A stretch of 64,000 nucleotides of DNA from Anthropogastromicrobium sp963652495 (GCA_963652495.1 CAVJTU010000008.1:1-64000); one strand, 5' to 3'; positions 44,307 through 53,307 are shown, numbered from the stretch's first letter. Numbers and translations: made by a program. The notes: generated by a model not told the origin, from the sequence alone.

Positions 44307-45224
44307 ATGGCAAAGAAAAATAAAGAAAATGACATTGTTACCGATGGTAGCAGAGCCATAACGAGATTTCATGTCAGCGACGTCGTGATGGTGGTCATCC
44401 TTGTGATCCTGTGTGCGACTTGTATAATTCCATTTATTCATTTGCTGGCGAAGTCTGTTTCCAGTAATACAGCAGTACTTGCGAAGAGAGTCAGCTTCTG
44501 GCCGATTGGTTTTAACTTAGATGCATATGTATCTATCTTTGAAGATGGTTCAATGGTTCGTTCCTTCGTCTACAGTGTAATTGTGACGCTGCTGTTTACT
44601 CTGATGGGTATGATCGCTTGTACCTGTGCAGCATATCCATTGTCCAGAAAGAGATTAAAGGGAAGAACATTCTTTACCTTTATCCTGATGTTCCCAATGT
44701 ATTTCAGCGCAGGTCTGATTCCAACTTATCTGCTGTACTCTGACTTACATATGCTCGACACCGTATGGGTATTGATTCTTCCGTTGATTTATGCACCATA
44801 CAATATGCTGATTATGAAGACCTACTTCCAGTCCAATATTCCGGACAGCTTGGAGGAGGCAGCATTCCTTGACGGTGCAACCAATTTCCAGATTATCTGG
44901 AAGATCGTGCTTCCGCTGTCGAAGCCGATTCTGGCTACATTGTCCTTGTTCTATGCAGTAGGTCGTTGGAATTCCTACGCAGATAACAAGTACTATATCC
45001 GTTCTGAGTCATTGAAGATGGTTCAGTACAAATTGTCACAGCTTGTTTCCTCAGCATCTGAGGCACAGACTGCACAGCTTTCCGGCGAAGTTGTTGTTAC
45101 AAGTACACCGGAGGTACTTCAGGCAGCATGTATCATGTTTGTAACGATCCCGATCATTTGTGTATATCCGTTCTTACAGAAGTATTTTGTTAAGGGCGTT
45201 ATGATTGGAGCTGTAAAGGGCTGA
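44307..45224 (+). CDS. Carbohydrate ABC transporter permease, YtcP-like
   Basis: 305 residues, ATG after AGGAGGGTG. Second channel subunit, six membrane segments, EAA loop SLEEAAFLDGATNFQIIWKIVLPLSKP. Typical YtcP-branch N-terminus (ITRFHVSDVVMVVILVIL) and C-terminal FLQKYFVKGVMIGAVKG. Forms a heterodimer with the preceding permease. Confidence 0.94.
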   Translation: MAKKNKENDIVTDGSRAITRFHVSDVVMVVILVILCATCIIPFIHLLAKSVSSNTAVLAKRVSFWPIGFNLDAYVSIFEDGSMVRSFVYSVIVTLLFTLMGMIACTCAAYPLSRKRLKGRTFFTFILMFPMYFSAGLIPTYLLYSDLHMLDTVWVLILPLIYAPYNMLIMKTYFQSNIPDSLEEAAFLDGATNFQIIWKIVLPLSKPILATLSLFYAVGRWNSYADNKYYIRSESLKMVQYKLSQLVSSASEAQTAQLSGEVVVTSTPEVLQAACIMFVTIPIICVYPFLQKYFVKGVMIGAVKG

Positions 45225-45355
45225 TCGGTTATAAAAAGGGTTTTTCGAGTGACACCAAGGGAACGACAACAAAGGGTAATAAAAGATATGTAGTCGCAGT
45301 GTGGAAAGCTGTGATGCAGCATAAACGAATTTTTAATAAAAGGAGGATATTTACT

Positions 45356-47014
45356 ATGAAAAAGAATCTTCGCAAGGTCTTCGCCGTATCAATGGTAGGT
45401 GCTATGGTGGCAGGGTGCATTCCGGCAATGGCAGATGAGACCGCTTCCACAACGGATTGGGAAGCATTTGCAGAAAATGTAACGCTGAGAGTTCCGGTTT
45501 ATGACAGAGGTGCAGAGGGTGTTCCGGATGTTTCCGATAACTACTGGACCGGTTGGATTCAGGAAAACTTCGGTGACAAGTACAATATCACAGTTGAGTA
45601 CGTTCCGATTACAAGAAGTGATGTTATGACATCTTACGCACTGCTTGCAGCAGATCAGAATCTGCCGACCATCCTGATGGAGTATGACTACCCGAAGGTA
45701 GCTCAGTGGGCAGATGATGGTTATCTGACAACCTTCGATATGGACGAGTTCAAGGAAGTAGCTCCTACTTACTATGCATCCATGGAAGAGGGCGGACGTC
45801 TGATGTACAGCACACTTGGCGGCGAGACTTACTTTGCACTGGCTGAGAGACCATATTATGATACTGTTTATTCTTTCCAGACATTCGTTCGTATGGACTG
45901 GTTAGAGGAGGTTGGATATGATCACGTACCGAAGAATCGTGCTGAGTATCTTGATGCTATGCAGAAGATCATGGACGCAGGTATCTGTGAGCATCCAGGC
46001 GGAGGCGCAATGATCACAGGTGTTGGTTCTGACCAGAACCAGTCATACAGAACCTATCCGTGCAACGAAGAAGAGTGGGCTATGTATGGTGATTACAACA
46101 TTCCGTCACTTGGATGGGAGCCGAACTACAACCTGTTAAAGAGAGCAAATGAGGATTACAATTCCGGTATCACCGATCCAGAGTATTACATCATCGATTC
46201 TGAGACGGCAAAGGCAAACTTCGTAAACGGCAAGAGTTACAGCTACAGCGGTTACGTAAGTGCAAATACGGATTTCCTGAACGCATTCTATGATCAGAAT
46301 CCGGATGGAAAGTTAGCAATCACTCCGATCAACGCTGAAGTTGATGAGTCTGGCGAGGATGGAATCGTAACTGTTCCGGCATGGAGAGCAGAGAACCCAT
46401 TTGGTATGATCGTAGGCTTCTCCGCTACAGCAACAGAGGATGAGTTAAAGGCTGCATGGATGTACATGGAGTGGTTAAGCCAGCCTGAGAATTTGTATAC
46501 CTTCCAGTGGGGTATTGAAGGCGAGAACTACAACTTAGACGATGATGGCAATCCGGTTAGCGTAAGTGATTACAGTGGCGACTACAAGCAGGGTTACAAC
46601 AACAGCAAGGACTATTGGTGTATCGTAAAGGAAAAGAGAACATTTGATACCGTTGAAGAGAACATTAAGGCTGATACTCCGCAGGATCTGCCGCAGAACT
46701 TCACCGATGATATCATTCAGTACTACTATGATCGTCTTGCAATTGCTGACCAGTATGGTTTAAGTGACTGCCAGTTCTCCGTAGTAATCTCTGCACAGTC
46801 TGAATATCAGACTACACTTGGCGAGCTGTACAAGGAGTTCAGAGATGCGCTGACCATGTGCAAGCCGGAAGAGTTTGATGCACTGTATGAGGATTATGCA
46901 CAGCAGTACTTAGATCAGGGCTATCAGGATGTTATCGATGAGAGACTCGAAGCATTCCAGGCTGGAAACAGCACAACACTTCCAGAGAGCCAGAAGGCAG
47001 CTGACGCTGAATAA
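45356..47014 (+). CDS. Extracellular sugar-binding lipoprotein, YtcQ/LipO-like
   Basis: 552 residues from ATG 45356 (AGGAGG 9 bases upstream). Signal peptide ending MVAGC, a good lipobox (Cys near residue 21). It belongs to the long (about 550) binding proteins paired with LplB/YtcP permeases: DNYWTGWIQENFGDKYNITVEYVPITRSD at the start of the mature domain, and FSATATEDELKAAWMYMEWLSQPENLY later. Ligand is an unknown oligosaccharide. Third gene of the operon; 131 bases separate it from the permease gene. A strong terminator follows. Confidence 0.93.
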   Translation: MKKNLRKVFAVSMVGAMVAGCIPAMADETASTTDWEAFAENVTLRVPVYDRGAEGVPDVSDNYWTGWIQENFGDKYNITVEYVPITRSDVMTSYALLAADQNLPTILMEYDYPKVAQWADDGYLTTFDMDEFKEVAPTYYASMEEGGRLMYSTLGGETYFALAERPYYDTVYSFQTFVRMDWLEEVGYDHVPKNRAEYLDAMQKIMDAGICEHPGGGAMITGVGSDQNQSYRTYPCNEEEWAMYGDYNIPSLGWEPNYNLLKRANEDYNSGITDPEYYIIDSETAKANFVNGKSYSYSGYVSANTDFLNAFYDQNPDGKLAITPINAEVDESGEDGIVTVPAWRAENPFGMIVGFSATATEDELKAAWMYMEWLSQPENLYTFQWGIEGENYNLDDDGNPVSVSDYSGDYKQGYNNSKDYWCIVKEKRTFDTVEENIKADTPQDLPQNFTDDIIQYYYDRLAIADQYGLSDCQFSVVISAQSEYQTTLGELYKEFRDALTMCKPEEFDALYEDYAQQYLDQGYQDVIDERLEAFQAGNSTTLPESQKAADAE

Positions 47015-47060
47015 TTCTGAGAACTTATTAAAAAATGAGTTAAAAGTGAAATAAAATGAA

Positions 47061-47103
47061 ATCCCCCGCTACTGATTTTACGATCGGTAGCGGGGGATTT
47101 TTG
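47061..47103 (+). terminator. Strong intrinsic terminator of the sugar transporter operon
   Basis: ATCCCCCGCTACTGAT and ATCGGTAGCGGGGGAT form a stem of about 16 pairs, with one wobble, around TTTACG, then TTTTTG. The rest of the gap to 47314 is AT-rich with nothing recognisable. Confidence 0.9.
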
Positions 47104-47314
47104 TCTTGGCAAAAAAATATTTGCTATGTAAATGAATTCATTTTAAAAGACTATGAAGTTGTAGATGCAGAAAACATTGAAAAAACACAAAGCTTTCAAC
47201 TATCTGTCACATAATAAACGCTGAAAAAACATAATGTTGAGTAAAATATAAAGTAACGTGATACACGATAAATTTATAAAGAAATCGAATGAATTTTAGA
47301 GAGGGGAGCAGGAA

Positions 47315-47752
47315 ATGATTATTTTGGTGTTATGGGGGATTCTATCGTATTGGTTACTCGGAATTTCAATTTCAAAATTTATCGAAAATAAAAAAGAGAT
47401 ACATGAAGGAGAACGAGAAACATCTGGGACGTATATAGGTATAATTTTATCTTCAATTTCTTGTATTCTATTTGTAGTAGTGGGAATCATTTTTGTATAT
47501 GTAGTAATGTGCTTTTGTGTAGAAGGTACATTGGCATATAAAATATTAGGGGTTATAAGCATATGGCCAATTTTCACGGGCTGTTTAGTGGGCGTTTCTG
47601 TTCAGTATAGAATCAATGCAATTGCTCAACCAAAACTGCAAAGAAAAGCAAAAAGAATACATGTGTTATCAATAATGACAATCGTGTTATATTATTGTTT
47701 TCTTATTGGGCTGTTATATTATTCTGTATTTGTAAAAGGATTTGGGGTTTAA
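47315..47752 (+). CDS. Small AT-rich membrane protein, unknown function
   Basis: 145 residues, ATG after GAGGGGAG. About four hydrophobic segments (residues 3-20, 40-68, 76-95 and 118-140), a short charged loop, and no recognisable motif. The gene and its flanks are clearly richer in A and T than neighbouring genes, and codons such as ATA are frequent, suggesting horizontal acquisition. No partner gene is adjacent. Function unknown. Confidence 0.6.
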   Translation: MIILVLWGILSYWLLGISISKFIENKKEIHEGERETSGTYIGIILSSISCILFVVVGIIFVYVVMCFCVEGTLAYKILGVISIWPIFTGCLVGVSVQYRINAIAQPKLQRKAKRIHVLSIMTIVLYYCFLIGLLYYSVFVKGFGV

Positions 47753-47828
47753 AGTGTAATAGAGTAATTTTGCCGGGAGTCCCTTATTTAAGTGAACATC
47801 CCAGCAAAAAAATTATATCATTATTCAA

Positions 47829-48143
47829 TTACTGCGAAATAATCGGCACAAACTTCGCACGGTTGCGAAGTGGATGATTCAGACTAATTGCGCCTGGTCG
47901 CGGACAAGCCATTACACAGGCACCGCAGTAGTAACATTCGCCCGGATATGCGACAATCGGATGTGTTCCCTTCTTGTCGGATGGGAACAGAATATCACAC
48001 TGACAGACACGTGCACAAGTTCCGCAGCCTACGCACAGCGACTCATCAAAGGAGAGTGGTTGAACACTGCAAGGAACTTCCTCGAGTGAAAAGCTGACGC
48101 TGGAAAAGTCGAAAGAATTGGTTACAAGCTTATCGTTTTGCAT
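47829..48143 (-). CDS. Two-cluster ferredoxin subunit paired with the AprA-like flavoprotein
   Basis: 104 residues from ATG 48143, which has AAGGAGG 9 bases upstream; an ATG six bases earlier is too close. Two [4Fe-4S] sites: CVGCGTCARVCQCD and CYYCGACVMACPRPG. Such small ferredoxins serve as the electron partner of AprA-like flavoproteins. Its start overlaps the flavoprotein gene by 14 bases, so the two are coupled. It ends at the AT-rich boundary. Confidence 0.88.
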   Translation of the reverse strand: MQNDKLVTNSFDFSSVSFSLEEVPCSVQPLSFDESLCVGCGTCARVCQCDILFPSDKKGTHPIVAYPGECYYCGACVMACPRPGAISLNHPLRNRAKFVPIISQ

Positions 48144-50088
48144 ATCCATTTGCCTCCTTTTCTTCCTCATAATCTTTGTTTCGCTTCTCATACTCGGTCT
48201 GTAAATCACCGAAGAAATCAAGCGGTACGCGGCGCTCAATTACCGTGCCATTCTCTTGATGAAGTGCGATATGGCAGTGGTCTGCCTGTGGGTCCATTTC
48301 CGGATAATCGCTTCTGGTAAAGAAGAGCGGTGCAGAGCTGGACTGGCGATGCAATGAAGCATGAAGCACAATCTGGGCAACCGTGAGGATATCAAGTACC
48401 TCATGAATTCGCATCAGCTCATGTGGGTTCTTACAGGAAAGCTGAGGAACGATATCGCGCTCATAGGAGCCAAGCAAGTCAAGACCTTCGCGTAGAAGTG
48501 CTTCACAGCGAACACCGCCACAGTAATTCTGCATGGCCTTTGCAATCGCCTGATTTAATTCCTTCCAGCTAATTCCATCTTTGACAAAGAGCGGTGCGTA
48601 CAGACGAGCCTGCTCGCGGGACGCTTCCTCTGGATCATAAGATGGCAACTCACAGGACTTGGCGGCAGCAGCGGCCTTTCGTCCGGCATAGTAGCCAGTT
48701 GCACAGGCAAATCCGGCACAGTCCGATGCATAGAGCTGGTCACCGGCAGCATAGATGCCATCAATGTTTGTCTTGAGATCCCAGTCGTGAAGAATGCCGC
48801 CCGGCGCACCGAAGAACTGACGCTCCTGCTCAAGGAAGTTTGCAGACTGCCATCCGGTACCATAGCTTTGCAGCATATCCTTTGTTGGGTCAAAGCCACG
48901 CTTTGTATAATTTTGCAGAATCGGGATTTTTGTCTTTCCTTCCTCACCGACCATCATACCCCAGATGACGCGGCGTTCCTCGTCTGGCATACGGCTCAAA
49001 TCGGCATAGAATGGAAGCTGATAGCCACGCTTGATCAGTTCATCAAAATCAAGCGTTTCCGGGCCGCGGTACTCATACTTTGGATTGTCGATAACACCGC
49101 CCTTTAAGAAGAATTTCTGACCTGGAGCCGGATAATAACGCTCCAATACGCTTGTCAGCTCTTTGCCATCGCGGTCTACATATGGAATCTCGACACCTCT
49201 GGCATCGACCATCGTTGCCGCGTACCAGGTGTTGTGATTGTTTCCAGTGCCGTAGGCAGGGAAGCTTCGACCGGCAGCAGAATACTCGGCGCGAACCGAT
49301 TTTTCCATCATCGTAAATTCGATGCCGCTTCGCCAGCCCATTGCATGACCGCTTCCGATGCTCTGGAACGGACGAAATTCGCACAGACCCGGCTGATCGG
49401 CGTCAAACAGCCATACTCTGGCTGGGCGGGACATCGCAAGGATCGTTGATTTTGCACGAAGGATATAAAACTTACAGGTGTGAACATCCATCGCGCACGC
49501 GCCAGCACCGTGCTTTACACCGTTTACAGTAGAAGTTAAAAGAGCGGTTGCCTCTGTGTGCTCCAGAAGCTTTACGCCAAGACGCTTTAACTCTTTGTAA
49601 AGAGACGGCTTAAAGGTGGAACCCCACACACGCAGCGTAAATTTATTCTTATAGTCATAGGCAAACATCAGCTTTGTCTTTTCATCACGGAAAGCCGCGC
49701 CTTCAAATTCATTTTCGGTATCACGTACCTTGCCACCGAAGGACTCCATGTCCAGCATACGATCATATCCCTCGCGGCACTCAATATAGTGGGCAATTCC
49801 GTTGCTGTACCAGTCCTGCTCGTTGACATAGGCCCAGGCGATTTCTTCCGGTGTTACACCGGAGCAAGGATTGGTGCAAGCGGACTCCCAATGGTCAAAG
49901 CCTGTTCCGGCAGAGCCGCTTTTTTCAATCGCTCCCTTTTCGACGAGGATGACGGACTGCCCGCGTCTGGCAGCAGCGATGGCTGCATAACAGCCAGCCA
50001 ATCCGCCGCCTAGAACGAGAACGTCGCAGCTAAGTGTTTCTGTAATACCTGTCTCATTGGCATATGGCCAAGAAGTGGTATGTGTCAT
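48130..50088 (-). CDS. FAD-dependent oxidoreductase, adenylylsulfate reductase alpha (AprA)-like
   Basis: 652 residues. Fumarate reductase/succinate dehydrogenase flavoprotein superfamily. The FAD-binding Rossmann motif is VLVLGGGLAGCYAA (Gly27, 28, 29, 32), with Glu50 at the ribose; the mid-segment DGIYAAGDQLYASDCAGFACATGYYAGRKAA closes the FAD site. The length and many blocks fit the AprA-like group found beside small ferredoxins, but no ATP sulfurylase or other sulfate-reduction genes are near, so APS reduction is unlikely. The substrate is unknown; it may reduce an enone, quinone or organosulfur compound. Middle gene of the M42-flavoprotein-ferredoxin operon. Confidence 0.82.
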   Translation of the reverse strand: MTHTTSWPYANETGITETLSCDVLVLGGGLAGCYAAIAAARRGQSVILVEKGAIEKSGSAGTGFDHWESACTNPCSGVTPEEIAWAYVNEQDWYSNGIAHYIECREGYDRMLDMESFGGKVRDTENEFEGAAFRDEKTKLMFAYDYKNKFTLRVWGSTFKPSLYKELKRLGVKLLEHTEATALLTSTVNGVKHGAGACAMDVHTCKFYILRAKSTILAMSRPARVWLFDADQPGLCEFRPFQSIGSGHAMGWRSGIEFTMMEKSVRAEYSAAGRSFPAYGTGNNHNTWYAATMVDARGVEIPYVDRDGKELTSVLERYYPAPGQKFFLKGGVIDNPKYEYRGPETLDFDELIKRGYQLPFYADLSRMPDEERRVIWGMMVGEEGKTKIPILQNYTKRGFDPTKDMLQSYGTGWQSANFLEQERQFFGAPGGILHDWDLKTNIDGIYAAGDQLYASDCAGFACATGYYAGRKAAAAAKSCELPSYDPEEASREQARLYAPLFVKDGISWKELNQAIAKAMQNYCGGVRCEALLREGLDLLGSYERDIVPQLSCKNPHELMRIHEVLDILTVAQIVLHASLHRQSSSAPLFFTRSDYPEMDPQADHCHIALHQENGTVIERRVPLDFFGDLQTEYEKRNKDYEEEKEANGYAKR

Positions 50089-50109
50089 AGGTTTCGTTCC
50101 CCCTTAAAT

Positions 50110-51123
50110 TTAGAATGAAAATTGGCATTTGGAAAAAGCAATGCACAGACGAATGCCGGCCTCAGCGTCTTCCTTTGAGATAACGCTGCTGCTGCAATGT
50201 GCATAACGAGTGACAACGGAAATGCCACCGGCGCGAACACCACAGTTGGACAGGTTCATGCTGGATGCATCGCAGCCTCCTTTGTCGATTACCTCATACT
50301 GGAATGGGATATCTTCGTGACGGCAGCACTGCTCCATAGCAGCGACGACGTCCTCATCGCATAAAACAGATGGGTCTGCAACTTTGATTCCAATGCCTTC
50401 ACCGATTGCGTTGCTTCCGGTCAGATCACACGGATAATCGTGAGCTGGAGTAACGTCGACAGCGATACCGATATCTGGCTTAATGAAAGCAGCAGTGGTT
50501 TTGGAACCGCGGCAGCCAACCTCTTCCTGAACGGTGAAGACATAGTAAATATCATTCGGGTAGGTTCCGTCGTTTTCGCGAAGCGCCTCAATTAGCTGGA
50601 AGCAGCCAACACGGTCATCAAATGTCTTGGAGCAAACAAGATCATTTGCAAGTGGCAGGTACTCACCGCAATAGCCGCATACAGAGCCAACGTGAACATA
50701 TTTGAGTGCATCTTCCTTGGACTTAGCACCGATATCAATAAAGAGTGCGTTCGGATCATTGTGCGCATCCTCAATATTCTTCACACTGCTGACAACACCG
50801 TAGATGCCGTTGCGGAAAACCACTCTTGTATTGTAGGCAGAAGCGGTCCAGTTCCAGCCGACGTTGCATACAAGAAGACGACCATCTTCCTCGATTTTCT
50901 TTACCATGAAGCCGATTTCGTCCATATGGGCGGCAAACATGATCTTCTTGGAGTGTGGGCCTCCCTTGCCCTTCTTTACGGCAATCAAACTGCCGAGAGG
51001 GTCCACAATCAGCTCATCTGCATAAGGGCGTACCTCCTCTTCAATCAGTTCGCGTACCTTTTTTTCATATCCGGCGATACCCTGTGTCTGGGTCAGGCGG
51101 ATTAAAAGTTCTTCATTTCGCAT
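50110..51123 (-). CDS. M42-family metallo-aminopeptidase (FrvX/PepA-like)
   Basis: 337 residues from ATG 51123, 9 bases after GAGGAGG on the minus strand. Binuclear metal aminopeptidase that degrades peptides from the N-terminus; TET-type members form 12-mers. Motifs: MFAAHMDEIGFMV (His67, Asp69), DDRVGCFQLIEAL (bridging Asp), VQEEVGCRGS (catalytic and metal Glu), VDVTPAHD (Asp) and later YAHCSSS (His). Unlike most M42 genes it stands first in an operon with a redox pair (22 bases before the flavoprotein), so a link to peptide-derived thiol or amino-acid metabolism is possible. Confidence 0.92.
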   Translation of the reverse strand: MRNEELLIRLTQTQGIAGYEKKVRELIEEEVRPYADELIVDPLGSLIAVKKGKGGPHSKKIMFAAHMDEIGFMVKKIEEDGRLLVCNVGWNWTASAYNTRVVFRNGIYGVVSSVKNIEDAHNDPNALFIDIGAKSKEDALKYVHVGSVCGYCGEYLPLANDLVCSKTFDDRVGCFQLIEALRENDGTYPNDIYYVFTVQEEVGCRGSKTTAAFIKPDIGIAVDVTPAHDYPCDLTGSNAIGEGIGIKVADPSVLCDEDVVAAMEQCCRHEDIPFQYEVIDKGGCDASSMNLSNCGVRAGGISVVTRYAHCSSSVISKEDAEAGIRLCIAFSKCQFSF

Positions 51124-51161
51124 CGCAAGTACCTCCTCGTTTGTTTTGCTGCATCGCAATA

Positions 51162-51203
51162 TGGTATCAAATGGGTCAAAATGCCTTTTGACCCCAACAT
51201 CAT
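51162..51203 (+). repeat. Dispersed repeat family 1, full copy
   Basis: TGGTATCAAAT, then GGGTCAAAA and TTTTGACCC around TGCC, then CCAACATCAT (one arm one base shorter than the 53143 copy). Lies between coaX and the M42 gene, both minus. Confidence 0.8.
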
Positions 51204-51236
51204 TTTATCACTCACCCAAAAGAAATGCAACCAACC

Positions 51237-52010
51237 TTAATGTGTCACTTGATTCTTTTTATAAATCAATCCGAGCCCTTTGAGCAGCAGATCAGGTTCA
51301 TAGGAAATCTCTTCTTCACAATATGGAAGGATCGCATGTGCGATACCACCTGTCGCTATAACAATTGCATTTTCTCTAAGTTCGGCACGGATGCGGCGTA
51401 TCATACCGTCAATCATCGCTGCAGTTCCAAAGAGAGAACCGCTTTTCATGCAGTCAATGGTATTACTTCCAATTACCTGTTTTGGTGCATCAAGGCTGAT
51501 GAATGGCAGCTGGGAGGTCTGCGAGGAGAGAGAATTAAGTGCAACGACAGCACCTGGCACGATCGCACCGCCGATGTATTGACGTTTGCTGTTTATTACG
51601 GAAAATGTAGTGGCCGTTCCCATGTCAATCACAATAGAAGGAGCAGGGTACGAGGCGATGGCAGCAACGGCAGTGACAACGAGGTCACTTCCAAGCTGTG
51701 CCGGATTATCAATGCGGATTGAAAGTCCATTCTTTACGCCGGGGCCGACTACAAGCGGATCTTTTGAGAGCAGCTTTGCAAGTGCAGTCTTAATGATATT
51801 TGATAATGGTGGGACAACAGAAGAAATAATGCTTCCCTCGATTTGTGCATTAGCAATGTGATGGAGTTCAAAAATTAATTTAAAATCAAGCGCGTATTCC
51901 AACTCTGTTTTGTCAGTATGAGTTGAAATGCGCTCGGTAAACAAAATGCTGTCGGATTCGATTGCTCCAACTACGATATTTGTATTTCCTATGTCAACTG
52001 CAATAATCAT
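51237..52010 (-). CDS. coaX: Type III pantothenate kinase
   Basis: 257 residues from ATG 52010. First step of coenzyme A synthesis: phosphorylates pantothenate. Acetate/sugar kinase fold motifs: MIIAVDIGNTNIVVGA (phosphate 1), LGSDLVVTAVAA, IVIDMGTATTFSVI, and YIGGAIVPGAVVAL near the active site. An upstream in-frame ATG at 52034 lacks a good ribosome site. Cytoplasmic. Transcribed apart from the M42 gene by a 113-base gap holding a repeat copy. Confidence 0.95.
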   Translation of the reverse strand: MIIAVDIGNTNIVVGAIESDSILFTERISTHTDKTELEYALDFKLIFELHHIANAQIEGSIISSVVPPLSNIIKTALAKLLSKDPLVVGPGVKNGLSIRIDNPAQLGSDLVVTAVAAIASYPAPSIVIDMGTATTFSVINSKRQYIGGAIVPGAVVALNSLSSQTSQLPFISLDAPKQVIGSNTIDCMKSGSLFGTAAMIDGMIRRIRAELRENAIVIATGGIAHAILPYCEEEISYEPDLLLKGLGLIYKKNQVTH

Positions 52011-52098
52011 AAGACCTGCCTTTCTATGGTTCATAACTGTTCAAGTCATGGGAATTTTTATATAAAAATGATAACATGATGAGACTGGAAAAACAAGC

Positions 52099-52127
52099 GT
52101 ATCGAAAGGAATTTTCTGGGTATGCTA
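52099..52127 (+). promoter_or_regulatory. Candidate sigma-G-like promoter of the SASP gene
   Basis: GTATC, 17 bases, TATGCTA resembles the sigma-G pattern (-35 GNATA-like, -10 CATNNTA-like) with mismatches. Expected for a SASP gene, but the match is loose. Confidence 0.35.
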
Positions 52128-52149
52128 CAGGTAGAAAGGAGCCGCATGT

Positions 52150-52371
52150 ATGAAAGATACCCATCAAAGAAAGACAAAACCTGACTGGAATAAGCTCACA
52201 AAAAAAGATTTGCAAAAGCTTGAGATCGCTGAGGAGATTGGCGTGATCGATAAAATCTATGCAGGTGGATATGGAAATCTTACATCAAAGGAATCCGGCA
52301 AAATCGGAGGAATCCTTGCTGCACGAAATAAAGCCGAAAAGAAAAAAAGTGAAGATAAAGAAACAGGTTGA
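52150..52371 (+). CDS. Small acid-soluble spore protein, alpha/beta type
   Basis: 73 residues, ATG after AAAGGAGCC. It coats and protects DNA in the dormant spore and is degraded at germination. The family pattern is present: KLEIAEEIGVIDKIYAGGYG then LTSKESGKIGGI followed by a basic tail (KAEKKKSEDK); EIAEE resembles the spore-protease cleavage region. It is a clostridial SspF-like version rather than the Bacillus major SASP. No other spore gene is adjacent. It supports the organism being a spore-former. Confidence 0.78.
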   Translation: MKDTHQRKTKPDWNKLTKKDLQKLEIAEEIGVIDKIYAGGYGNLTSKESGKIGGILAARNKAEKKKSEDKETG

Positions 52372-52458
52372 AAGAAATTGCGTAATCCATTATACTAGAG
52401 ACATGTATAAGGCAAAGGATGCTTATTACTCATCAAAATGAAAAATGGAGGATTTCGA

Positions 52459-53109
52459 ATGGAACACGCAAAATTGTTAAATAAAGTAGACCACACGTTG
52501 CTGGCCCAGGGAGCCAAATGGGAGGAGATTCGACAGGTCTGTGATGATGCAATTCGCTTCAAGACAGCATCCGTATGCATTCCGCCGTCCTACGTAAAGC
52601 AGGCAAGGGGATATGTGGGAGACAGAATGAAAATCTGTACCGTAATCGGTTTCCCAAACGGATATAATACCACAGCAGTGAAAGAGTTTGAGACAAAGGA
52701 TGCTATTGCAAATGGTGCAGATGAGATCGATATGGTGATCAATATCGGCTGGGTAAAGGATGGCAGATACGACCTCGTAGAAGAAGAGATTCGACGTCTG
52801 AAGGATGCATGTGGTGATAAGATTTTAAAGGTTATCATCGAGACTTGTCTTTTAACTGACACTGAGAAGATTCGCATGTGCGAGGTTGTTACTGCTGCAA
52901 AGGCTGATTTCATAAAGACTTCTACCGGATTCTCCAAAGCAGGAGCAACTTTCGATGATATTGCACTGTTTGCATCCCACGTAGGTGAGGGTGTACAGAT
53001 CAAGGCGGCCGGTGGCATCTCTTCCTTCGCCGATGCAGAAGAATTTGTCAAGTTAGGCGCGAGCAGACTGGGAACCAGTCGTCTGGTAAAACTGGAGAAG
53101 CAGCAGTAA
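52459..53109 (+). CDS. deoC: Deoxyribose-phosphate aldolase
   Basis: 216 residues from ATG 52459 (GGAGG 7 bases upstream); the frame opens seven codons earlier. Splits deoxyribose-5-phosphate to glyceraldehyde-3-phosphate and acetaldehyde in deoxynucleoside breakdown. Class I aldolase with Schiff-base Lys153 (FIKTSTGF), general base Lys182 (IKAAGGI) and Asp89 (GADEIDMVINIG). Works with the nucleoside phosphorylase and transporter elsewhere in the window. Cytoplasmic. Confidence 0.96.
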   Translation: MEHAKLLNKVDHTLLAQGAKWEEIRQVCDDAIRFKTASVCIPPSYVKQARGYVGDRMKICTVIGFPNGYNTTAVKEFETKDAIANGADEIDMVINIGWVKDGRYDLVEEEIRRLKDACGDKILKVIIETCLLTDTEKIRMCEVVTAAKADFIKTSTGFSKAGATFDDIALFASHVGEGVQIKAAGGISSFADAEEFVKLGASRLGTSRLVKLEKQQ

Positions 53110-53142
53110 TCGGTTCGTAAATTCATGGCAAGAGACAGCAGT

Positions 53143-53187
53143 CTGGTATCAAAGGGGTCAAAATGCCTTTTGACCCCAACATCATAT
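53143..53187 (+). repeat. Dispersed repeat family 1, best copy
   Basis: CTGGTATCAAA, then arms GGGGTCAAAA (53154-53163) and TTTTGACCCC (53168-53177) with TGCC loop, then AACATCAT. The 10-base stem is perfect. No T tract follows, so it is not a simple terminator. Confidence 0.85.
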
Positions 53188-53200
53188 GATTTTATAAGGG

Positions 53201-53236
53201 GTGGTCTGCACAGGTTGCAGACCACTATTTTGTTTT
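53201..53236 (+). terminator. Intrinsic terminator after deoC
   Basis: GTGGTCTGCA and TGCAGACCAC with a 5-base loop, then TATTTTGTTTT. Confidence 0.85.
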
Positions 53237-53307
53237 CATCTTGCAAACTTGCCATGTTTGTAAAATAGCGGTTTAATGAAATCTTTCTAAAATAACCCGG
53301 CAGTGAA

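Noticed and set aside
47771..47819. TGCCGGGA/TCCCAGCA hairpin as a terminator
   Set aside because: It is followed by an A run on + and no T tract on minus, so it lacks terminator form.
48130..50088. Calling the flavoprotein a true APS reductase (aprA)
   Set aside because: No sulfate activation genes, and the decisive substrate residues were not checked; only AprA-like is justified.
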